From an uncultured Candidatus Melainabacteria bacterium (GTDB taxonomy: Bacteria > Cyanobacteriota > Vampirovibrionia > LMEP-6097): DNA of 5,858 bases. Of this stretch, positions 1 through 5,858 are shown in pieces. Position numbers and translations under genes: made by a program. The notes beneath the pieces are model-generated. The model searched no databases, was not told the origin of the DNA, and saw only the letters and a program-made list of their open reading frames with translations. How positions within the stretch are numbered: the first letter of the stretch is position 1; the number at the start of each line of letters is the position of its first letter. The stretch is from positions 1 through 5,858 of the forward strand of contig CALBDR010000480.1 in NCBI GenBank assembly GCA_937927525.1, given 5' to 3'.

Positions 1-1691
1 GTTTTCCCTACACCAAGATAAGAAGCAACTTGTTTTGGTGTGTAATACCCGCCATCTTCTTTTGGCATTGTAAGGTCGAGGTGCTCTCCAGTACTTTCTC
101 CTGTGCTACCTTGTTTCCCAATAATTGTCCCAGATGAATATGTTTTATTTTTTTCAAGCTCGCCAATTGCACTTAAATGACTAATCCATAATTCTCTTCC
201 GTCTTGTAAATTCTTTACTTTAACTTGATTACCCCAGTTACCATTAGATCCAAAGTCTACAACTTCAAAGTCAAAAGGAACTGCTACTGGCCCTTTTGAT
301 CCTCTTTCACCAAGCCTGAAATCTAGTCCTTCTGACCAAGCATAAGATCCATACCCAGTTACCACTCCCTCACCAAACGCTGACGTAGTTTTAACTTTCT
401 CCTCTGGTAAATCAGCCGTGTTATTAAAGTCACCAACTGGGATTCCCGTATCTTGACCTGGTTGAGAGAACACAATGTTCGCATCTCCTGTTTGAGGATC
501 AACACTGACAATCCTTCCGTCATCCATTGAATAAAACTGCAAGTTAGGCTTAGCCCTCTTCATCTCCATAAACGCTTGTTGATCAGAAGGTGCAAGCCCT
601 TGCATAAACTCAAACTCCTGCATCGCAGCTGTTGGCTTCATAACCCCTATCTGTTCAATATCTTTTCTTAACTTATCTGCCTCTAATTTAAGCTTAACGC
701 TTTCCGCCTCAGTCTTAGCCTCTGCCGCTTCCGCCTCTAAGCTAATAGCTTTCTGTAAAGCTAAAGCTGCTGGCATTGTTAAATTTGTCCCCTCTGTCAT
801 TTTTGATAACTGTTCGTAACTCAAATTAGCTACAGCCGAACCCATCGCCTCCATTGTGCTAGTAACTGTATCTGTAACAGATAAGGCTGTTTCAGCCATT
901 AAACTCTGCGCCTTCAACAACTCTGTTTCAGCCGCCCTTTGTTCCCTCTTAGTGTTTTCTATCTTAGCTCTTAACTGACTAGCTAACTCTTTCTTATTTT
1001 CTTTCTGAGCCTCTTGAAGCTCTTTCATCGCCTGTGCCCTCTCATTAACAGCAAACTGAACCCTGTTTTCTAAAACACCTAACCGTGATTGTAGGTTCTG
1101 AGAGAACTCTGATATCGCTCCTCTCGCTGTTCCTGCCTCAAACCCCTCTCTACCTGGAGCTAATGAAGCTTTCGTCGCTGCTAGCTGTGATTCTGAACCT
1201 CTCTTAGCCTGCTTTAACTCAGTTTGTTGTATTTGGTTCTGTAAAGCTTGTTGTTTCTCCATGTAGTCAACCTCTTCTGCCTGTTTCTTCTTAAATCTAT
1301 CAACATAAGCCTCTAAAGAAGTATCGAAAAGATCATCGCCTAAACCAAGCTCTGTCGCTGTTTCCTGTGGCCCACCAAGCAAATCATACTCAACTAAAGA
1401 CTTAGCTTGCTGGTTCTCAGCTGCGTCTAACTCTTCTGGCGTTAACACTTTACCAGGTGGCGGTGTCGAACCTGGAATAAGAGCGCTCCCTGTGTAAGGC
1501 TTCTCTATTACTGTCGTTTCAGAAGTAACAGCAGGGGGGTTATCAAGATCCGCTAACCCTTTAAACCCATCACTCTTCTTAAAAACCTGATCCCCAACCT
1601 GAATCTGCTCAAAGCTAATCTTTGTAGGGTCTTTAATCGCCTGCTTTACAGCAAAGCTGTTCTTTTTTAGTTTTACTGGTTTTATTGCCAT
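1..1691 (-). CDS. Coiled-coil virion protein with C-terminal degenerate M23 peptidase-like domain (3' end off window)
   Basis: An open frame runs from the ATG at 1691 to the left edge without a stop: 563 codons are visible and the C-terminus is missing. There is no signal peptide or membrane segment. Residues 1-120 are polar and probably disordered, with a Pro-rich stretch near 70-80 (STPPPG). Residues about 122-345 are Ala/Glu/Gln/Lys-rich and strongly helical, broken by a Gly/Pro gap near 176-192. Residues 356-410 form a short linker ending in DDGRIVSVDPQTGD. From about 440 the chain matches the M23/LytM fold: WSEGLDF (452-458), ISHLS (503-507) and GSTGESTGEHLD (528-539), then TPKQVASYLG. 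M23 enzymes cut peptidoglycan cross-bridges; here the first zinc-ligand His is Ser453 and the last is Asp539, so activity is doubtful. It follows the fibre gene after 20 bases. By inference it is an ejection, tape-measure-like or tail-tip protein; a structural, wall-binding role is equally possible. Confidence 0.9.
   Translation of the reverse strand, partial: MAIKPVKLKKNSFAVKQAIKDPTKISFEQIQVGDQVFKKSDGFKGLADLDNPPAVTSETTVIEKPYTGSALIPGSTPPPGKVLTPEELDAAENQQAKSLVEYDLLGGPQETATELGLGDDLFDTSLEAYVDRFKKKQAEEVDYMEKQQALQNQIQQTELKQAKRGSESQLAATKASLAPGREGFEAGTARGAISEFSQNLQSRLGVLENRVQFAVNERAQAMKELQEAQKENKKELASQLRAKIENTKREQRAAETELLKAQSLMAETALSVTDTVTSTMEAMGSAVANLSYEQLSKMTEGTNLTMPAALALQKAISLEAEAAEAKTEAESVKLKLEADKLRKDIEQIGVMKPTAAMQEFEFMQGLAPSDQQAFMEMKRAKPNLQFYSMDDGRIVSVDPQTGDANIVFSQPGQDTGIPVGDFNNTADLPEEKVKTTSAFGEGVVTGYGSYAWSEGLDFRLGERGSKGPVAVPFDFEVVDFGSNGNWGNQVKVKNLQDGRELWISHLSAIGELEKNKTYSSGTIIGKQGSTGESTGEHLDLTMPKEDGGYYTPKQVASYLGVGK
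3..374 (-). other. Degenerate M23 (LytM-like) peptidase domain
   Basis: This is the domain at residues about 440-563 of the coiled-coil protein. Canonical M23 zinc ligands are the His and Asp of HxxxD and the second His of HxH; catalytic His residues sit in the YxHL motif and as the first His of HxH. Seen here: Ser453 replaces the first His, Asp457 is kept, His505 and His537 are kept, and Asp539 replaces the last His. The surrounding Gly-rich scaffold (GxxGSTGxSTGxHL) is intact, so the fold assignment is good while the enzymatic assignment is weak. Confidence 0.8.
657..1328 (-). other. Long helical / coiled-coil region
   Basis: Residues about 122-345 of the M23-like protein are dominated by Ala, Glu, Gln, Lys and Leu, with heptad-like spacing of Leu/Ala/Ile, for example KELQEAQKENKKELASQL (223-240) and the EAEAAEAKTEAES stretch near 316-329. 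A Gly/Pro-containing break lies near residues 176-192. Such rods are usual in phage tape-measure and ejection proteins. The heptad register was judged by eye only. Confidence 0.75.
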
Positions 1692-1714
1692 TTTAATTTA
1701 GTTAGTGTTTGTTA
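1689..1714 (-). promoter_or_regulatory. Start region of the M23-like gene, no Shine-Dalgarno
   Basis: The fibre stop TAA (1714-1712) and the next ATG (1691-1689) are 20 bases apart. On the coding strand the bases just before the ATG are AACTAAATTAAA, with no GGAG- or AGGA-like element. This is the longest gap in the window, and it has no room for a normal promoter or terminator, so the genes are probably co-transcribed. Confidence 0.6.
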
Positions 1715-3793
1715 AGCCTGATAAATCTCTACAACGGATTTAATTGTATCACCTCCAGTTTCATCAATAATAATCTCTGTAATTGCGTCATTCATGGCTG
1801 AACCAAGCCTCATATTTTGGCCACTGATTTCACCATATAGAACCGCTGTGCTAACTGCGTAATCATCACTAATGGCTATCTGGCTTGTTGATGTTGCAGT
1901 ACCTATACCTAAACCACCTGCCGATAACTGTGTGTAAGATCTTATCCTAACATTATCAAACCATGTCTGAATGTAGATACTCTCATCGGTAGTAGTTCCG
2001 TCTATATATACTACTATGCTCTTCCTGCCCGGATTGATTTTAAGTAAAACATTTCCATCCTTATCGACGGTAGTTCTTCCAATATTGTAATTGTATACAG
2101 GCGTGTTTTCTGAAAAATCATAATCTTGTGCTGTTGCCATTAAGCTTCCAGCTGTCGTATCAAGGTAGTAATTCTTGTTAGCAGTTAAGCTTAAACTCAA
2201 ATCGTCTGTAGGCACTAAGTCATGATAATAAGTAACATCCTCATCTGCTGAATAAGCTGCATCTGCAATCCCTACAAAGCTCCATGTTCTGCCTCCATAG
2301 GTGGCGCTACACTTAACTAGTCCATACCCTAGCTGCGGACCAGAAGTATGCCAGAACCAAGGACAAGCACTAGTTGTGCTGTTACCCCATGTAGCTGAAT
2401 CTAGGTCATAAGTTAAACGCTCAAAGTCTAAGTAGTTTGGAGCTATAGTTCCGTCGTCATTAGTGCTTACCGCTACATAGTTAGTGCCATCAGTTGAAGC
2501 AACCTGGAACACAACCCAGTATTGAGTCCCCTTTGTTAAAGTAAATGAACCTCCCCATGTAACAGTTTCGTCAGAGTAGCTAGTAGAAAGGCTAGCCGCT
2601 GTTATCGTAGCTGTAGCGTTAGCATCCACCAATGTACCACTTGGCTCACCGCTGTTATCAGTTTCAATCCTGATAACTAAATCCTGACCACTAGCGTACT
2701 TCTTGGCTCTAACACGATTAAACGGTGCTGAACCTGTGTATGTTTTCTTAGTCACCAAAGATACTCCATATCTCCTTCTAGCGTTAGCATCTCCCAGGTC
2801 TGCGTCTGAATCTGTCAAGCCTTCATAATATTCAACCTGTACTGGTAGTTCAGCTATTGCGTCACCTTCTCCAATTGCCTCATGTGCAATACCTGTAGTA
2901 GTTGGGTAAACCGCATCTGTAAGACTTAAACCGTCTGAATCTCTTGTAATACCTCCTGCAGCTTTCACCTTCACTCTCAATGGACCACCATTGAACTCTA
3001 AACCTGGGTCTGTATCTAAATTAACTTGAATATCGTTACCGCTCTCGGTTAAACCTGCTGCTGTATCGATAATATCTGTAACATCTACCGCTATATCAAC
3101 AGTCTCGTTTCCTCCACCTGAACCAACAGATTGATCTAAACCATCACCTGCGTTGATCTTTACTCCTAAGTAGCCTGGCGTAGTATCAGTTCCACTAACT
3201 TCAACTAAGTTACTAGCTGAAACACTATCAATATCTACCCAACTACCCGCTGGACTGTTTTGGTACTGAACTTTGCCAGTTGAATCATTTAATCTTAAAA
3301 ACCCTTCTACTGCCCCGCTCTTCGCTCTCTTAATAGTTACTGTTGAATCTGTCTCGTCACCGATTACGAAAGATGTTCCACCTGTAGCATAATCGTTTAT
3401 CCCCTGAAGCGCATGCCTGAACATTGTTGCCCTAGTAGCAGTTACATTACAGAAAACTGGACTTCCTTGATCATGGCTTGCAGCGAAATCACCATTTGTA
3501 GTGTTGTAATCAAGCCCTGTTGGGTCAACACCTCTAACAACTCCTGTAGCAGTTAATCCATCCACGCTCATCGCTGCAGCTGGTACATAAACTGTTTCCA
3601 CATAAGAGTCACTGTTCCTGATCCCCATCAAGAAATCACCAGTTACTACATTACCATCCTCATCGGTTGGTGCTGATGTAAATACTAAAGTAGTATCGTC
3701 TGCATCTATTGGTGCTGCCAACTTAGGATCAGGAGATGCCTTTGTTGACCACTGGAACTGCACCAATGAAGGAAATTTAGTTGAATCACTCAT
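1712..3793 (-). CDS. Modular tail fibre / tail appendage protein (putative host receptor-binding)
   Basis: A complete 693-residue, strongly beta-rich and Thr/Ser/Asp/Gly-rich protein without signal peptide or membrane segment. Residues 30-130 form an N-terminal beta domain of a type common in phage tail proteins (VVRGVDPTG, later SHDQGSPV), probably the attachment part. Residues 165-188 (LRLNDSTGKVQYQN, then GSWVDI) match a motif common in fibre proteins. Residues 209-291 hold shaft-like repeats. Residues 343-445 form a carbohydrate-binding-like sandwich. Residues 485-585 resemble another fibre module (SFVGIADA, then NYYLDTTAG and YNIGRTT). Residues 590-693 form a beta-rich tip. The ATG at 3793 lies 8 bases after the hub stop, so this start is well placed. 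Its position after the hub gene fits a trimeric appendage on the tail. Receptor binding is inferred from modules and context; no depolymerase active site was recognised. A head-fibre or collar role is an alternative. Confidence 0.88.
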   Translation of the reverse strand: MSDSTKFPSLVQFQWSTKASPDPKLAAPIDADDTTLVFTSAPTDEDGNVVTGDFLMGIRNSDSYVETVYVPAAAMSVDGLTATGVVRGVDPTGLDYNTTNGDFAASHDQGSPVFCNVTATRATMFRHALQGINDYATGGTSFVIGDETDSTVTIKRAKSGAVEGFLRLNDSTGKVQYQNSPAGSWVDIDSVSASNLVEVSGTDTTPGYLGVKINAGDGLDQSVGSGGGNETVDIAVDVTDIIDTAAGLTESGNDIQVNLDTDPGLEFNGGPLRVKVKAAGGITRDSDGLSLTDAVYPTTTGIAHEAIGEGDAIAELPVQVEYYEGLTDSDADLGDANARRRYGVSLVTKKTYTGSAPFNRVRAKKYASGQDLVIRIETDNSGEPSGTLVDANATATITAASLSTSYSDETVTWGGSFTLTKGTQYWVVFQVASTDGTNYVAVSTNDDGTIAPNYLDFERLTYDLDSATWGNSTTSACPWFWHTSGPQLGYGLVKCSATYGGRTWSFVGIADAAYSADEDVTYYHDLVPTDDLSLSLTANKNYYLDTTAGSLMATAQDYDFSENTPVYNYNIGRTTVDKDGNVLLKINPGRKSIVVYIDGTTTDESIYIQTWFDNVRIRSYTQLSAGGLGIGTATSTSQIAISDDYAVSTAVLYGEISGQNMRLGSAMNDAITEIIIDETGGDTIKSVVEIYQA
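2459..2767 (-). other. Carbohydrate-binding-like beta-sandwich module in the fibre
   Basis: Residues about 343-445 carry alternating beta strands with the diagnostic-looking pattern LVIRIETDNSGEPSGTLV (372-389), SLSTSYSDETVTWG, and LTKGTQYWVVF (419-429). The pattern 'S/G-x-P-S-G-T ... L-x-x-G-T-x-Y-W-V' is typical of lectin-like jelly-roll domains in secreted and tail proteins. The assignment rests on pattern recognition and no ligand residues can be named. It is a candidate glycan-contact site. Confidence 0.55.
2921..3169 (-). repeat. Fibre-shaft beta repeats (protein level)
   Basis: Residues 209-291 of the fibre contain imperfect units of roughly 15-20 residues ending in a Gly-hydrophobic turn: LGVKINAGDGL (209-219), IQVNLDTDPGL (255-265), LRVKVKAAGGI (272-282) and TRDSDGLSL (283-291). 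A non-repeat insert, rich in Asp and Gly, separates the first unit from the others. This resembles triple-beta-spiral shafts of trimeric viral fibres. The DNA itself is not obviously repeated. Confidence 0.6.
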
Positions 3794-3804
3794 AGTTTTA
3801 TTTA
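3791..3804 (-). promoter_or_regulatory. Hub-to-fibre gene junction, 8-base spacer
   Basis: The hub stop TAA (3804-3802) is followed on the coding strand by ATAAAACT and then the fibre ATG (3793-3791). No Shine-Dalgarno-like element is visible here or in the preceding 20 bases. The close spacing suggests translation coupled to the gene before, or initiation on an A-rich leader. Confidence 0.6.
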
Positions 3805-5391
3805 GGTTATTTTAGTAAGCTTGCGTCTTCTAATTTTATTTTTCTCTGTTGTAAGTAAACTGCACCAATTCACCGTATGAGGCAGCTTATCATTGTTAGT
3901 AATATGTAGCTTTATCCTTTGGAAGTTCCTTATCTTATCTGTTGCCCCGTCAAAGCTCTCTATTAGCCCTCCAACATCTTCATCCCCATTATAGGAAGAC
4001 GTGTTGTAAAACGACCCATTATAGCCCGATTGAGTATTGTTGTTGTATTGAGCTGTCCATTCTAACTTTAGCTGATTAGAGATAGGTTTCCCTTCTACAT
4101 CATAAATATCAAACTTGACGTTCACAACGGTATCTTGACTCAAAAACCCTTGAACATAACATCCATCCAACTTCTTCTTAGTAAATGGAGTACCAACTGT
4201 GATCTCCTGAATATACTCAGTACCGATCGATAATCCGTCATCATCGAACCCTGTAAAACACTGGTAAATCTTTGTAGCTACTGAACTAGCCCCATAAATA
4301 GTATCCCCAACCACCATGAATGTTCCAATGTTCCAACCCGTTATCTCTGATACAGCTTTGGTATCAGTATTGTAGGCAATCATAAAGTTGTTAGCATCTG
4401 CACCCTTACGATAACTTACAAAAACTGTGTTCTTAGCTGGATCAAAAGCTAAAGTAGCATCACTTAAGTCTGAACCTTCAAAGTATTGTCCACCAAGTAA
4501 CAATGTAGCCCTAAACTCCTGGTCACTAAACTTAACATCTGGTTGCCCCAAACTAACCAAGTTCCATAAACCTGCCTCATTTACATAAAACAATCCCTTT
4601 TCAGTGTGAATCGCACCTCTAAATCCTCCGTAATCAACCCTACTCATCACCTCCCTCTCAACCTTGCTTACTGTCCCACCTAGATCAATCTGATCAATAT
4701 AGAAAGCAAATTTACCATCCTCACTGAACACAACGATGTTGTTACCCAGTGTTAATAAAGAGTTAACAGCACCTCCGTTCCTGAATTGCGCTGTACCAGC
4801 TAGATCTGCATTAGTACCAGTGTTCCAAGTATTAAATGGAGGATTAGACCCATCATCAACTTCTGAATAAGTAACTGTTCCGTTGGCGTCTCCTACAACA
4901 ATACGATTACCAGCTACCGCAATACATCTAGAAGCACTAGGTGAAGCCGCCACCTCAGTAAAAGCAAAAGTGTTATCCATTCTCCACATCTTGCCTGTAC
5001 CAGTTACCACAAACACATACTCTCCATATCTAACCCCTGTAATTCCTAAACCTGTAGCACTAACCACAAAGTCATTCTTCAGCACTGTAACGGTCTCTGT
5101 AGTAAAATTATACCTCGCTACCGTTGTGTCATAAGCAAAGATCCAATCATCAACATCAAACTGAATCAACATAGTAATCCCATCAGTTCCTGCTGTATCA
5201 ACTATCTTCTCAAGTCCCCCTCTCTTATAAAGTTGCCCTGACGCATCAATTAGGTAGTTCCTAATACGTTGTGCATAAGACGTGTCTAATAACTGAGGTA
5301 AATCTCTCAGGTTTTGACCTTTAGGTGCCATCAGGGTCAAGTTTTGACTCCTGTTTGGTCCTCCTCCAGCTCTAATTGGGAAATAAGCCAT
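3802..5391 (-). CDS. Phage tail hub / nozzle protein, probable beta-propeller (P22 gp10-like)
   Basis: A complete 529-residue protein, somewhat longer than P22 gp10 (about 470 residues). The N-terminus has the signature of short-tail hub/nozzle proteins: GQNLRDLPQLLD (25-36), then YAQRIRNYLIDASGQLYKRGG (39-59), an extended segment before the blades. About seven blade-like strand groups follow, near residues 72-103, 116-146, 155-177, 212-233, 262-281, 312-349 and 356-378, with patterns such as DDWIFAYDTTVARY and EDGKFAFYID. A C-terminal beta-sandwich (about 392-512) carries an Asn/Tyr-rich loop, and the chain ends in a basic tail (KNKIRRRKLTKIT). Such proteins sit below the adaptor ring and form the tail channel exit. 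The adaptor gene lies 2 bases upstream, as genes 4 and 10 are neighbours in P22. The ATG at 5391 is preferred over Met21 because of that spacing and because the signature begins soon after. Blade count is by eye. Confidence 0.87.
   Translation of the reverse strand: MAYFPIRAGGGPNRSQNLTLMAPKGQNLRDLPQLLDTSYAQRIRNYLIDASGQLYKRGGLEKIVDTAGTDGITMLIQFDVDDWIFAYDTTVARYNFTTETVTVLKNDFVVSATGLGITGVRYGEYVFVVTGTGKMWRMDNTFAFTEVAASPSASRCIAVAGNRIVVGDANGTVTYSEVDDGSNPPFNTWNTGTNADLAGTAQFRNGGAVNSLLTLGNNIVVFSEDGKFAFYIDQIDLGGTVSKVEREVMSRVDYGGFRGAIHTEKGLFYVNEAGLWNLVSLGQPDVKFSDQEFRATLLLGGQYFEGSDLSDATLAFDPAKNTVFVSYRKGADANNFMIAYNTDTKAVSEITGWNIGTFMVVGDTIYGASSVATKIYQCFTGFDDDGLSIGTEYIQEITVGTPFTKKKLDGCYVQGFLSQDTVVNVKFDIYDVEGKPISNQLKLEWTAQYNNNTQSGYNGSFYNTSSYNGDEDVGGLIESFDGATDKIRNFQRIKLHITNNDKLPHTVNWCSLLTTEKNKIRRRKLTKIT
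3967..4056 (-). other. Asn/Tyr/Gly-rich loop in the hub protein
   Basis: Residues about 446-475 contain four or five Tyr-Asn pairs (QYNNNTQSGYNG, FYNTSSYNG), coded by a run of AAC/AAT and TAC/TAT codons. The nine bases TATAATGGG occur twice on the coding strand, 30 bases apart (4023-4015 and 3993-3985). The segment is low-complexity and probably an exposed loop between strands of the C-terminal sandwich. Confidence 0.65.
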
Positions 5392-5396
5392 AATTA
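5389..5396 (-). promoter_or_regulatory. Adaptor stop / hub start coupling site
   Basis: On the coding strand the junction reads TAATTATG: the adaptor stop, two bases, then the hub ATG. No Shine-Dalgarno element precedes it (CACAATTTACTAC). Stop and start this close usually mean coupled translation, which suits proteins that assemble next to each other at the portal vertex. Confidence 0.65.
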
Positions 5397-5858
5397 GTAG
5401 TAAATTGTGTAATCAGGTAAAGCGTACACATCTGGTGTGCGTTTGTATGTCCTAGCAAGCTCATCCAAAGCCCTAATGAATCTAGCATCTGAAAAGCTCT
5501 CCATCCCTAAATCTTCATCCCACTGGTTATAAAAGACATCTAATGCCTTAACTACATACTCTTTGAATTCTGAAGGGAGTATAATATTACCATCAGAAGC
5601 AGTAGATACCGTAAAGTAATCAGTCGATTCATCTATTGTTGTTACATCTGGAATATACCTAAAGGTATAGCTTGCTGATTTTGTAGGATTTGGCGTTATA
5701 ACGACATTTGAGCCTGAAAGGTAGTAACCGCTGTCTTGTGAGCCAAAACTTGTTACAGCTAAAGTATAGCCCGTAGGATTGCCGTCTGTGTCTAATTCGA
5801 ACATTCCTGTTTGTGCTGCCTGAATACTTCTGAAATCTGCTGGTAAAGGATACTCCGC
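5394..5858 (-). CDS. Head-to-tail adaptor protein (5' end off window)
   Basis: The frame is open from the right edge to the TAA at 5394, giving 154 visible residues. A 136-residue version could begin at the ATG at 5804, but the 18 codons before it read AEYPLPADFRSIQAAQTG, and YPLPADFR is the hallmark of phage adaptor/tail-accessory proteins; the true start is therefore upstream of the window. After it come beta strands (YTLAVTSFG, NVVITPNP, YTFRYIPDVTTI), then ILPSEFKEYVVKALDVFYNQWDED and a helical C-terminus (FIRALDELARTYKRTPDVY), the usual order in this family. Adaptors form a ring under the portal and hold the tail hub, which is encoded just 2 bases downstream. P22 gp4 is a functional analogue by gene order; common descent with it was not tested. 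Confidence 0.85.
   Translation of the reverse strand, partial: AEYPLPADFRSIQAAQTGMFELDTDGNPTGYTLAVTSFGSQDSGYYLSGSNVVITPNPTKSASYTFRYIPDVTTIDESTDYFTVSTASDGNIILPSEFKEYVVKALDVFYNQWDEDLGMESFSDARFIRALDELARTYKRTPDVYALPDYTIYY

Noticed and set aside
1692..1711. Terminator or promoter in the largest gap
   Set aside because: The 20-base gap has no inverted repeat with a T-run and no room for a standard promoter.
3967..4056. AAC/AAT-rich segment as the variable region of a diversity-generating retroelement
   Set aside because: No template repeat or reverse transcriptase is visible in the window, and the segment is not at the C-terminus of a receptor-binding lectin fold. Low complexity explains it.
4883..5134. 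An 83-codon plus-strand open frame
   Set aside because: It lies wholly inside and antisense to the well-supported hub gene, has a low-complexity Thr/Val/Leu/Pro composition, and has no recognisable domain.
5329..5331. Met21 of the hub protein as an alternative start
   Set aside because: The upstream ATG at 5391 is placed 2 bases after the adaptor stop, and starting at Met21 would leave about 60 uncovered bases in an otherwise tight operon.
5802..5804. ATG at 5804 as the start of the adaptor gene
   Set aside because: The frame is open upstream to the window edge and contains the conserved YPLPADFR motif, so this is an internal Met.
1..5858. Altered genetic code (TAG or TGA read as an amino acid)
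   Set aside because: All four frames are uninterrupted under the standard code, the visible stops are TAA, and Trp and Gln appear at expected places with standard codons.
1..5858. CRISPR array, tRNA, rRNA, insertion sequence or attachment site
   Set aside because: No regularly spaced repeats, cloverleaf-like sequence, terminal inverted repeats or transposase/integrase coding was seen. Nearly every base is in the four structural genes.

Overview
The window is a stretch of a tailed-phage (or prophage) virion-structure module. Everything recognisable lies on the minus strand, so transcription runs from high to low coordinates. There are four protein genes, two of them cut by the window edges, separated by only 2, 8 and 20 bases; they read as one late operon. 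The DNA is about 40% GC by eye. All three visible stops are TAA, and no in-frame TAG or TGA suggests a changed genetic code. No bacterial housekeeping, integration, replication or RNA gene is visible, so the host cannot be named. The three visible starts have A/T-rich leaders without a Shine-Dalgarno motif, which fits a host such as Bacteroidota but does not prove it.

In transcription order: (1) 5858-5394, the distal part of a small head-to-tail adaptor protein whose true start lies beyond the right edge. (2) 5391-3802, a 529-residue, probably beta-propeller, tail hub or nozzle protein of the kind represented by P22 gp10. (3) 3793-1712, a 693-residue modular tail fibre or appendage with an N-terminal attachment-like domain, fibre-shaft repeats, a carbohydrate-binding-like beta-sandwich and a beta-rich tip. 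(4) 1691-1, a long coiled-coil protein ending in a degenerate M23 (LytM-like) peptidase domain, cut by the left edge.

The order adaptor, hub/nozzle, tail appendage, then a coiled-coil protein with a wall-hydrolase fold resembles the podovirus (short-tailed) layout, as in P22 where gene 4 and gene 10 are adjacent and ejection proteins follow. The likely joint role is to close the head vertex, build the short tail, bind the host and help genome delivery across the envelope. The most unusual point is the M23-like domain: two of its three expected zinc ligands are replaced, so it may be an inactive wall-binding or structural module, or a variant metal site. No clearly new defence or mobile system is visible.
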